Positions 33,854-42,207 of a DNA stretch of 57,273 bases are shown here, in pieces. The translations under genes and the position numbers were made by a program. Within the stretch, counting starts at the first letter, position 1, and each line of letters starts with the position of its first letter. Below the pieces are notes generated by a model. It was not told where the DNA came from, made no database searches, and worked only from the letters and a program-made list of their open reading frames with translations. The stretch comes from Bacteroidales bacterium (GTDB lineage Bacteria > Bacteroidota > Bacteroidia > Bacteroidales > UBA10428): the NCBI GenBank assembly GCA_016933335.1, contig JAFGBD010000013.1, forward strand, positions 1 to 57,273. The letters are read 5' to 3'.

Positions 33854-35911
33854 CTATTTTTTAATCAATACCCTGGAATCAACAACGATGATTTCATCTT
33901 TGTTGCCGATAAGGGGATTCAGATCCATCTCCTTAATTTCCACGGCATAACGAAGCAGTGAAGATAACCGCACGATGATTTCGGCAAAGATATCCTCGTT
34001 TACACCTTCCTGTCCCCTGATACCCTGAATAATCAAATAACTCTTAAGGTTCCTGATCATGGAGCGGGCTTCATTGAATGTCAGTGGTGCAAGTCCCGAG
34101 GAATGGTCTCCGAACACTTCCACAAAAATGCCACCCATTCCGCACAGGATCACATGACCAAATTTTGGTTCATACTTGGCTCCTATAAACAATTCGGTAC
34201 CGGTTTGCATCTTCTGAACCAATAAAGCCTTAACTCCTTTTATCTTCATCATGCGGGTATATTCGGCAAGCAGGTGTTCATCAGATTTAATATTCAGCGT
34301 AACACCTCCGATATCTGACTTGTGAACAGGTCCGATAACTTTAATGGCGAGCGGATAACCGATTTTACCGGCAATTTTCAGAAGCTCTTTCTTCGATTTG
34401 GCAGTTCCTCCCTTTACAATCGGTATGCTGGCAGCTTCAAGCAATTGCTGTATGACGTCCGGATCCTGAAATCCGGATTTGCACTTTTCTATGATTTCCC
34501 TTACCCTTGAAATATCAACCCCGTCCAGGAAAATCTTTTCTTCCGCAGGATAAGGCGTATTGTATATCCTGGTAAGCGCCCGGCCCAGCACCACTTCATC
34601 CGGAAAATTGATGTGACCTTTGGCGAGAAAGAAATCAACCTCTTCTTTTGCGCTGCTGATTGAAGGTAAAATCGGAAAGACCGGCTTGCTGCACTGTTCA
34701 ACCTGTTCGTGAATGGCTTCATATACATCGTAAAGAGGTGTTAATCCGGTACTGCCGAAAATTACAATCATGCCATGGATATCATCCATACGGGTATCGC
34801 AGTATTCAATAATCTGTCTCAGCTGTTCGGCAGTGCCCGAGGCAATCAGATCAATCGGGTTCAATGCAGAAGCGCCCGGATCCATCATGCTCAGGAGGTT
34901 ATTGTAATGTTCTCCTTCAAATTTGGGAATATGAAGGCCCCCGGCGGCAAGGGCATCTGTAAGCATCACACCGGGACCACCGGCATGGGTGATGATGGCA
35001 AGATTATTGCCTTTGAGTTCTTTATACATGAAAACGGAAGCTACGGTCGCCAGCTCTTCCCTGCCGAAACATCTGACAATACCTGCTTTTCTGAAAAGGG
35101 CTTCGACAGCAGAATCGGAACTGGCAATGGCACCGGTGTGCGATGAAGTGGCACGTTTCCCGGCTTCGGTCACTCCTGATTTGATGGCAGCGATCTTGCA
35201 TCCTTTTCTGATAAGTGAAGAGGCATGTTTCAGCAGCTTGTCAGGATCTTTGATGTTCTCCACGTAAATCATTTTGATTTTTGAACTCCTTTCGGGATCA
35301 AATGTTTCGTCCCAGTGCTTCAATACATCTTCAATCCCGATCTGGGTGCTGTTACCTACCGAAAATAAACTTGAAAAGGTCAGCCCCTTGGGTATGGCCG
35401 ATTCAAGGATGAAAATGGCTGTACCGCCTGATCCGGAAACAAAATCACATCCCCTGGGATTCAGCTTTGGTACCGGAGAGGTAAATATACCGTTATAGGT
35501 GGGTGTTAATACACCCATACAATTAGGTCCGATCAGATTTGCACCATGGGCTGTGGCGATGTCTGCAATCTCTTTTTCGAGCCGTTCTCCTTCTTTCGTT
35601 CGTTCACTGAATCCGGCTGTTATAATGATGAAACCCTTTGTATTCTTTTTTTCGGCGAGCACCCTGACAGTCTCCTTGCAAAAATTTGCAGGTATGGCAA
35701 TGATGGACAGATCAACATCCGGGAGTTCTTCGGTATAATGATGGCATTTGATCCCCTGAACTTCATCTTCCTTGTAATTTACCACATATAGCTTGCCTTT
35801 ATAACCGCCCGTAATGATATTATGAAGTACCCTGCCGCCGGGTTTGCGGATATTGTTGGAACCTCCGACAATAACAATGCTTTCGGGATCGATGAGCTCT
35901 TTTCTTAGCAT
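33854..35911 (-). CDS. ADP-forming acyl-CoA (acetate-CoA) synthetase, fused alpha-beta
   Basis: 685 aa. Order: CoA-binding Rossmann domain (about 1-130), ligase domain with the phospho-His motif TSSHTGA (about 255-261), a third Rossmann domain, and the ATP-grasp domain (about 480-685; AIKVIGPVHKSDIGGV, MGGIFVEVFGD). This is the alpha-beta fused ACD type. It turns acyl-CoA plus ADP and phosphate into free acid, CoA and ATP, so it conserves energy in peptide and amino-acid fermenters. First gene of the module, with a -7 box 24 nt upstream. The acyl chain is not fixed by sequence; an acetyl, branched or aryl acyl group is possible. Confidence 0.88.
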   Translation of the reverse strand: MLRKELIDPESIVIVGGSNNIRKPGGRVLHNIITGGYKGKLYVVNYKEDEVQGIKCHHYTEELPDVDLSIIAIPANFCKETVRVLAEKKNTKGFIIITAGFSERTKEGERLEKEIADIATAHGANLIGPNCMGVLTPTYNGIFTSPVPKLNPRGCDFVSGSGGTAIFILESAIPKGLTFSSLFSVGNSTQIGIEDVLKHWDETFDPERSSKIKMIYVENIKDPDKLLKHASSLIRKGCKIAAIKSGVTEAGKRATSSHTGAIASSDSAVEALFRKAGIVRCFGREELATVASVFMYKELKGNNLAIITHAGGPGVMLTDALAAGGLHIPKFEGEHYNNLLSMMDPGASALNPIDLIASGTAEQLRQIIEYCDTRMDDIHGMIVIFGSTGLTPLYDVYEAIHEQVEQCSKPVFPILPSISSAKEEVDFFLAKGHINFPDEVVLGRALTRIYNTPYPAEEKIFLDGVDISRVREIIEKCKSGFQDPDVIQQLLEAASIPIVKGGTAKSKKELLKIAGKIGYPLAIKVIGPVHKSDIGGVTLNIKSDEHLLAEYTRMMKIKGVKALLVQKMQTGTELFIGAKYEPKFGHVILCGMGGIFVEVFGDHSSGLAPLTFNEARSMIRNLKSYLIIQGIRGQEGVNEDIFAEIIVRLSSLLRYAVEIKEMDLNPLIGNKDEIIVVDSRVLIKK

Positions 35912-35935
35912 ATAATTTATATGTTAGACCTCCAA

Positions 35936-35943
35936 CAAATTTA
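35936..35943 (-). promoter_or_regulatory. -7 box (TAAATTTG) of the fermentation module
   Basis: Exact TAnnTTTG on the minus strand, 24 nt before the acyl-CoA synthetase start. No well-spaced -33 TTTG. Confidence 0.45.
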
Positions 35944-36009
35944 GAAAACATCAGGATAATTAGTCCTAACAAAAGTCATGGTTTGGTGACCTGCAGAAAA
36001 GCAAGTGGC

Positions 36010-36031
36010 ATACGGATTTTAAATTCCGTAT
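36010..36031. repeat. Perfect palindrome ATACGGA...TCCGTAT
   Basis: ATACGGA (36010-36016) and TCCGTAT (36025-36031) flank the AT-rich TTTTAAAT. It sits 100 bp upstream of the acyl-CoA synthetase start and downstream of the PD40 lipoprotein stop. It may be a terminator for the latter or an operator for the former; there is no U tract. Confidence 0.35.
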
Positions 36032-36137
36032 AACAAATGGCTTTAGATTTTAATTCCTGAAGAGCAAACGGGGGCTGACGGAGAAAGTATGGGGCATGAG
36101 AAGTCAGGGAGCTTTCAGCAGGATCGCTGAAGAACAG

Positions 36138-37097
36138 TTATTCTGTCCATACTACCTGTCTTGCTCCCACAGTTGTAACAATTTTTTTCACATTCGTTCC
36201 GTCCGGATTCATGACACAAATTTCATCGTTGCTGTCAAAAATGATTTTTTCACCGTCAGGTGACCATGAAGGATTACCTCCATAGATGCCTGTTTTCTGA
36301 CAATCTCCATTCAGGTCTGCAACACAAATGCCGTCATCACTCTGGTAAACGATTTTGGTCCCGTCCGGCGACCATTTCGGACGCAGGTTATTACTGCCTT
36401 CTGTTGTAAGTTTTATCCAGTTGCTGCCATTTGAGTTCATTACCCAAACCTGGTATCCCGAAGAATAGAGAGCCTCACCAATTGTATCTACCTGTGCATG
36501 AACAAATGCAATCTTGCTGCCATTTGGTGACCAGGATGGTATACCGTCATAAAAAAGGTGATTTGTGATCCGGACATCACCTCCGCTTCCGTCGGAATTT
36601 GCAGCATACAGGTTTGCATTTGCTATGGTGGTTCCGTTATGTTCAGATTCAGCATCCCTGTAAGATTCAAAAACTATCCGGCTGCCGTCCGGAGACCATG
36701 ACGGCCATTCTTCTGCAAAATCTGTTTCAGCAGGATCATGGGTAATCTGGGTAAGGTTTGATCCATCAGCCTTCATGGTGTATATTTCTGCCGGCATCCT
36801 GTAGCCATACGAATCAAAAGCTATTCTTGAGCCATCAGGCGACCACGATGGTTGCACATCATTTGCATTATTGTCTGTTAATTGTGTCAAATCTGTACCA
36901 TCTGCATTCATGACATAGATTTCACCGTCGCCATCATCATATGAAACAAAAGCCAGCTTACCTGTCAGTGTTTCTTCTTGTTCTTCCGGATCCTTATTTT
37001 CAGGATCATCTTCGTCTTTTGAACAGGTTGTCATCATCAGACTTCCAATAATTACAAAAAAGATCACTCCCCTGTATCTCAACATTCCTCTTTTCAT
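36138..37097 (-). CDS. TolB-like PD40 beta-propeller lipoprotein
   Basis: 319 aa. The lipoprotein signal ends M-M-T-T-C (about Cys26; an atypical lipobox), then an Asp/Glu-rich linker, then six PD40 blades with repeated SPDG/SPNG-x-x-I-x-F motifs (PSWSPDGSRIAFDSY and variants). The fold is that of TolB, but without TolB's N-terminal domain, so a free-standing surface or periplasmic propeller is more likely than a Tol component. A clear Shine-Dalgarno (GGAGG, 8 bases before the start) is unusual for this genome. Confidence 0.8.
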   Translation of the reverse strand: MKRGMLRYRGVIFFVIIGSLMMTTCSKDEDDPENKDPEEQEETLTGKLAFVSYDDGDGEIYVMNADGTDLTQLTDNNANDVQPSWSPDGSRIAFDSYGYRMPAEIYTMKADGSNLTQITHDPAETDFAEEWPSWSPDGSRIVFESYRDAESEHNGTTIANANLYAANSDGSGGDVRITNHLFYDGIPSWSPNGSKIAFVHAQVDTIGEALYSSGYQVWVMNSNGSNWIKLTTEGSNNLRPKWSPDGTKIVYQSDDGICVADLNGDCQKTGIYGGNPSWSPDGEKIIFDSNDEICVMNPDGTNVKKIVTTVGARQVVWTE

Positions 37098-37380
37098 ATT
37101 TTTTTCCTCCTTTTTTTGATTTTATACGGCATAGGGAATAAATGGTTATTGATTGAAATATAAAAAAAATTTCACCAAGCAGAAAAACATGCCTGTTGTA
37201 TCGGAATCAGACATTGGAATACAGGCAATGATTCCAACAATAAAATTTGTAATATACTGAATAATTGCTTTTTAATAAATGTATCACAAAAGGCCTGATG
37301 ACTGACATATCTTTTAAGCCTGCATGTCAACGATTAATCATTATTTTTCAACAGCCTGTCCGAAATGAAAAATTTATCTC

Positions 37381-37388
37381 TATATTTG
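37381..37388 (+). promoter_or_regulatory. -7 box (TATATTTG) of the B12 riboswitch transcript
   Basis: Exact TAnnTTTG immediately before the aptamer. Transcription would begin about 37394, as expected for a leader that starts with the riboswitch. Confidence 0.55.
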
Positions 37389-37390
37389 TT

Positions 37391-37590
37391 CCGGTTATGG
37401 TTTTCCGGTGTGATGATGATCACCGGAATAAAAAGGGAATCAGGTGTGAATCCTGGACAGTACCCGCTGCTGTAATTCCTTGCCCCGATGTAACACAGGG
37501 AACCTGTAAGCCAGCTCTCGCCACTGTGCCGAAACAATGGTATGGGAAGGCCGGCCAAAGGAAGGATAAGTCAGAAGACCTGCCATGACC
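37391..37590 (+). ncRNA. Cobalamin riboswitch
   Basis: The conserved pieces appear in order: GGGAAtcaggtgtGAATCC with ACAGTACCCGCTGCTGTAA, then the B12 box AAGCCAGCTCTCGCCACTG (37508-37526), GGGAAGGCCGG, and GTCAGAAGACCTGCC (37570-37584). It precedes a BtuB-like receptor by about 140 nt. Adenosylcobalamin binding should lower expression of the uptake operon. The 3' strand GACCTG (37577-37582) can also pair with CAGGTC (37590-37595), a likely part of the switch. A second hairpin, ATTGATTG/CAATCAAT (37675-37695), lies just before the start codon at 37727. Confidence 0.93.
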
Positions 37591-37674
37591 AGGTCAATAT
37601 TCTGCGCTTTCGGGGATAAAAGCTAGGAAGTTCAATAAACTTTCCTTCAACGTATTCCGAAGTTGCTTACGAGT

Positions 37675-37695
37675 ATTGATTGTTTTCCAATCAAT
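37675..37695 (+). promoter_or_regulatory. Leader hairpin between riboswitch and btuB
   Basis: ATTGATTG (37675-37682) and CAATCAAT (37688-37695) form a perfect 8-bp stem with loop TTTTC, followed by TATTTG. It ends 31 nt before the ATG. It may be the expression platform (terminator or translation block) of the riboswitch. Confidence 0.4.
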
Positions 37696-37726
37696 TATTT
37701 GTATGTCAAACTTTAATTTTTAAAAA

Positions 37727-39901
37727 ATGTTATTAAACAATTTTTTTCGCTGGAGCCTGCCGGGCCTGGCAGGTATTATTTGCACGTATGGCCGTGCTCA
37801 AAACAGCGATACCATTAAAAACTATCTGATTGAGGAGGTCATGATCAGCGCTACGCGTACCGAGAAAAAAATTCTTGAAATACCCAGAAGTGTTACTCTG
37901 ATCACAAAACAGGAAATTCAGAAATCAGGTGCGATCAACCTGGCAGAGTTATTAAGCCATCAGGAAAACTTTAATGTGATCGGGCCGAACCAGACCCCGG
38001 GCACAAACCAGTCTTTTTTTATGAGGGGTATCAGTGGGGAGCAAAGTATGGTGATGATTGACGGGATAAGGATATCAGATCCCTCGTCGGTTAACAATGC
38101 AGTGGATTTGTCTGAAATTTCTTTGATCGGTATAGACAGGATTGAAATCGTGCGTGGAGCGCACAGCACCCTTTACGGTTCCTCGGCCATAGGTGGCGTG
38201 ATTAATCTTATCACTGAAAAAGGATCAATCCCGGGATTGAATATGAACCTGAATATCGATGCAGGGATGTTTGGAAAAGGAACAGGCCAGCTGACAGAAA
38301 ATCTCAACCTGAATTATACTTTTAATAACGGATTTTATGTCAACGGACATCTTTTTCGTTCAGATGTCAGGGGACTTGATGCAGCGCTGGATACGGTGAC
38401 AACAGAGGGTGTTTTTAAAAACAACGACAGGGATGATTTCAGAAAGACTGATGCAGTTGCCAGGATCGGCTATCAAGGTAACAATTTAAATGTATACATG
38501 TCTTATAAAAATGCCAGTCAGTTTTCAGATATTGATCAGGAAGCATTCATTAATGATGAAAATAATAAGGTTGAGCTGTCACGGGATCTTTTAAACTATG
38601 GCATTGATTACAAACTGAGTGAAAACATGCACCTGATACTGAACGGGGGAGGGTCTATTGTGACAAGGACAAATGAAAATGACAGCTCTTTGATTTCTGC
38701 AATCGCATATGACAGAAACTATTATAAAGGAACCTTCAAAGGAAGTCTATTTAACAATGAACTGCAGCTTAATTATGACAGGGAAAATACGAAGATTGTG
38801 TTTGGAGGGGGGGCTTATTATGAAGCGATGACGAGTCATTCATATACCTACTCTGGATTCTGGAATTATGAATCGGAAACCGATCTGGATACGCTTGATC
38901 TGCACTCATTGTTATTCAATGCATATATCAGTGCCGATATCAGCGGAAAGATCATTTCAAACAGGTTAGATGCATTGTCTTTGATGATGGGATTAAGGTT
39001 CAACTCTGACAACAGGAACGGAAAATATTTTACATTTGAATTCAATCCTTATTATAAACTGTCCGGGAAATCCATATTGTTTGCCAGCCTGGCCACCGGA
39101 TTTAATTCCCCCTCTCTTTATAAGCTCTACACGCCGGAAGTTTATTACACGTCAGGAATCACCAGGGGAAATCCTGCATTGGAACCGGAGAAATCGCTTT
39201 CTGCTGAGCTTGGGCTCAAACAGCTTATTGGCCATAACCTGGTACTGACCCTGTCGGCTTATCAAAATACATTAATGAACAGCATCCGGTATGTGTATTT
39301 GTGGGACAGCGAAATTGGACTTGATACAGTGGGAATGGATTGGATGAGGGATGATTACAGGGGCGATACCTATCTGAACCTTGGAAGGATGACCACCAGG
39401 GGAATCGAATTTTCTCTATGGACAATGATCGGCAATAAGATTACCGTAAAAGGAAATCTTATTTTACAGCAGGGATCCCTCGAATATATGCCGGATGATA
39501 TTGATATCAGTGTGACCCGGGGACATCATGTGCAACTTTATGAAAGCGGCAAATTCCTGGACCAGCAGGCAAAAATCGACAGGCTGGCAAGAAGGTATGA
39601 TTGTTTTAACCTCTATGTCGGATATCAGATAGGTAAATCATCGGATCTGGCACTGAACATTAACCATACAGGTAAGAAGGATGATATCTTTTATTCCATG
39701 ATGATAATGCCATTTGGCGCACTGGATACCAGGTTACTGGATTCCTATACACTGTATCATCTGTCTTTCAGACAGCAGATCAGCAAGTCAGTAACCTTGT
39801 CTTTAAGGATACAGAATCTGTTTAATAAATCGTACACCGAGCTGCTCGGATATTCAACCAGGGGAAGGGGTTTTTATCTGAACATCGGTTTTTCACTGTA
39901 G
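37727..39901 (+). CDS. btuB: TonB-dependent vitamin B12 receptor
   Basis: 724 aa. Signal region (MLLNNFFRWSLPGLAGII), then the plug domain (about 45-165) with VMISATRTEKKILEIPRSVTLI (TonB box region), LLSHQENFNV, MIDGIRISDP and the plug-closing LYGSSAIGGVINLIT, then a 22-strand barrel to Phe-Ser-Leu. The upstream cobalamin riboswitch and downstream BtuFCD set the substrate as cobalamin or corrinoid. It carries no SusD partner, consistent with BtuB rather than a glycan transporter. First gene of the operon. Confidence 0.9.
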   Translation: MLLNNFFRWSLPGLAGIICTYGRAQNSDTIKNYLIEEVMISATRTEKKILEIPRSVTLITKQEIQKSGAINLAELLSHQENFNVIGPNQTPGTNQSFFMRGISGEQSMVMIDGIRISDPSSVNNAVDLSEISLIGIDRIEIVRGAHSTLYGSSAIGGVINLITEKGSIPGLNMNLNIDAGMFGKGTGQLTENLNLNYTFNNGFYVNGHLFRSDVRGLDAALDTVTTEGVFKNNDRDDFRKTDAVARIGYQGNNLNVYMSYKNASQFSDIDQEAFINDENNKVELSRDLLNYGIDYKLSENMHLILNGGGSIVTRTNENDSSLISAIAYDRNYYKGTFKGSLFNNELQLNYDRENTKIVFGGGAYYEAMTSHSYTYSGFWNYESETDLDTLDLHSLLFNAYISADISGKIISNRLDALSLMMGLRFNSDNRNGKYFTFEFNPYYKLSGKSILFASLATGFNSPSLYKLYTPEVYYTSGITRGNPALEPEKSLSAELGLKQLIGHNLVLTLSAYQNTLMNSIRYVYLWDSEIGLDTVGMDWMRDDYRGDTYLNLGRMTTRGIEFSLWTMIGNKITVKGNLILQQGSLEYMPDDIDISVTRGHHVQLYESGKFLDQQAKIDRLARRYDCFNLYVGYQIGKSSDLALNINHTGKKDDIFYSMMIMPFGALDTRLLDSYTLYHLSFRQQISKSVTLSLRIQNLFNKSYTELLGYSTRGRGFYLNIGFSL

Positions 39902-39986
39902 CTCCCTTAAGTGAATAATTTGGGTTTATTAATTGAGGTTAAAACATTAATTTCATGCAGTTGTTTTTACAATTGTTTTAAAGATT

Positions 39987-42158
39987 TTGAAAACCAGGAT
40001 TTTTATAATATTGATTATTCATGTAGCCTTTCAGGTTAATGCACAAATCAGATACCCCGGGAAAGCTGTTCCCCTTGATTTGTATCCTGTCTCAGGCATT
40101 CCTGTTCTTACGCCTTCATGCACCCGTTATGAAAAAACCGTTTCAGATGACCGACAGGATCAGTCAAGACTGAAAGCAGACGATGGCGTTTTTCTTTGTG
40201 AAATTGATGCTGACTACAAAAGTGCCGGCAAATGGGTTAACCTGCCGGACGGAAGGAGCATCTGGAGGATTGGGATATATGTCCGTAATGCTGCATCATT
40301 GAGCCTGGTATTCAGCAGGTTCCGGCTGGAAAAAGGTGTCCGTGTTTTTCTTTTTAACAGCACACAGGACGAAATTCTTGGTGCATATACCCATAAAAAC
40401 AATAAAGAGCCTGGAATATTTGCCGTCTCGGCGATTCATTCAGACCTGGTTTATATTGAATTGCAGTTGTCGGATTTTGTTAGCGGTCCGGGTGAACTTG
40501 AAATCGGCTATGTGGCTGTTGACTACCACGGAAGAAAGAATACGCATGCTGTACAGGATACATTCTTCAGAATGTCAGGCGATTGCAATGTTGATATTAA
40601 TTGTATAACAGATCCTGATATTCAGGAGGTGAAATATTCTGTCATCAGAATTGTCTATGACGGAATAGAGAGACGCACGGGAACGCTTTTAAATACAACA
40701 CGGCTGGATGGTTATCCTCTGGTACTGACTGCAGGACATTGCATTGATAACCAGAACAGGGCAAATACAGCACTGTTTTATTTTGATTATGAAAGTCCGG
40801 TATGCAGCGGTCCTGACGGTTCAACAGCCTTCAGCATCTCCGGTTCCAATCTGCTGGCAACAACCGGTCATGAACTTGATTTTTCACTGCTCGAGCTTAG
40901 TGAGACTGTACCATTTTATTATCATCCTTATTTTGCCGGCTGGGACAACCGTAATGAAGCGCCTGTGGGTTCTTATACCATACATCATCCCCAGGGGGAT
41001 GTGAAAAAGATATCTTTCGATGATGATCCTGCAGAAACTGCCAATTACGGAGAAGGGTATGATACAGATACACACTGGAAAATTCTTACATGGGAAAGCG
41101 GAACAACTGAACGGGGATCTTCGGGTTGTCCTTTGTTCAACACCAGTAACAGGGTGGTTGGAATTCTGACGGGCGGTTTTGCCATGTGCGGCTACTCTGT
41201 AGACGATTTTTTCCAGAAATTTCATCATTGCTGGGCCGATTACCCCTTATCTGCCAACCAGTTAAAATTCTGGCTTGATCCGATGCATGCCGGTGCGTCT
41301 TTCATTGATGGTTACGATCCTTACGGTGACTTCTGGATAACAGGAGACACACTGACAAACATTCCTGAGGACTTCATCCCCGCGTTATACCCTGGTCATT
41401 TTGACTGGGGATATCTTTCAGGACATAATTCAGATTCAGTCAGAATGTATGCAGAACAATTCAATCCCCTGTCAAAAACAAAGATGATAGGGATCATTTT
41501 AAATACCGGCCGGGTGCATGCGGGATCAGACACTTCAAAAATAAGATTATACCTGTGGGACGGGCAGCCGGATCAAAAAAAGATACTTCTGTGTAAGGAT
41601 ATATTCCTGACGGACATTATAGCAGACGAAAACAATCTGGTTGTACTGGATAGCCTGGTATCAGTTGAGGGTATGTTTTACATCGGCTATGAAGTTTTCT
41701 ACGGTTCACCCCTGGATACTTTCACGGTTAAGATGAGACTGAAGGATGATCTGAATGCCGGTAATACGGCATTTATGATGGATCAAGGACAGTGGCAGCT
41801 GCTGACAGATTATCTTGATACGAATATTACAGCCTCCTTTGACATCCGGCCGGTTGTGTTCGATTCGGTTCCAAAACACCCCGGACCAGATATACTGCCA
41901 CCTGAAAATGATGTATTTATATACCCGGTACCTGCCATTAATATGGTGAATATCACCTTCTGGGAGTTACCCAGGTATGATATTGCAATCGATTTGTACG
42001 ATATTTCAGGAAAGCTTTTAAAATCCGAACTTTATAAAAGCCCGCCCATAACCATTGAATATTATTTTGATAAAATTCCTTCCGGAATGTACATCATTAA
42101 AATGAATGTTAATAACTTTATTATTACGAAAAAATTTATCATAGTATCTGAATATTAA
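39987..42158 (+). CDS. T9SS-secreted trypsin-like serine protease
   Basis: 723 aa. The start is TTG 39987 (no ATG fits; the following MKTRIFIILIIHVAFQVNA is a signal peptide). The S1 trypsin-like domain has the catalytic triad in order: His251 (LTAGHC), Asp298 (HELDFSLLEL), Ser379 (G-S-S-G). It resembles lysyl endopeptidases. A beta-rich domain (about 480-625) follows, then a T9SS type A sorting domain (FIYPVPAINMVNITF, SGMYIIKM, KKFIIV). It lies between btuB and the rest of the B12 operon, 85 bp after btuB. It could free corrinoids from binding proteins, but this is inference; the cleaved bond is not known. Confidence 0.85.
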   Translation: MKTRIFIILIIHVAFQVNAQIRYPGKAVPLDLYPVSGIPVLTPSCTRYEKTVSDDRQDQSRLKADDGVFLCEIDADYKSAGKWVNLPDGRSIWRIGIYVRNAASLSLVFSRFRLEKGVRVFLFNSTQDEILGAYTHKNNKEPGIFAVSAIHSDLVYIELQLSDFVSGPGELEIGYVAVDYHGRKNTHAVQDTFFRMSGDCNVDINCITDPDIQEVKYSVIRIVYDGIERRTGTLLNTTRLDGYPLVLTAGHCIDNQNRANTALFYFDYESPVCSGPDGSTAFSISGSNLLATTGHELDFSLLELSETVPFYYHPYFAGWDNRNEAPVGSYTIHHPQGDVKKISFDDDPAETANYGEGYDTDTHWKILTWESGTTERGSSGCPLFNTSNRVVGILTGGFAMCGYSVDDFFQKFHHCWADYPLSANQLKFWLDPMHAGASFIDGYDPYGDFWITGDTLTNIPEDFIPALYPGHFDWGYLSGHNSDSVRMYAEQFNPLSKTKMIGIILNTGRVHAGSDTSKIRLYLWDGQPDQKKILLCKDIFLTDIIADENNLVVLDSLVSVEGMFYIGYEVFYGSPLDTFTVKMRLKDDLNAGNTAFMMDQGQWQLLTDYLDTNITASFDIRPVVFDSVPKHPGPDILPPENDVFIYPVPAINMVNITFWELPRYDIAIDLYDISGKLLKSELYKSPPITIEYYFDKIPSGMYIIKMNVNNFIITKKFIIVSEY

Positions 42159-42207
42159 TAACTGAGTGCTTATCAAATAATAAGACAGTAATTAAAAACC
42201 CGGAGAG

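Noticed and set aside
37265..37588. 107-codon open frame before btuB
   Set aside because: It runs straight through the cobalamin riboswitch; the conserved aptamer explains the sequence.
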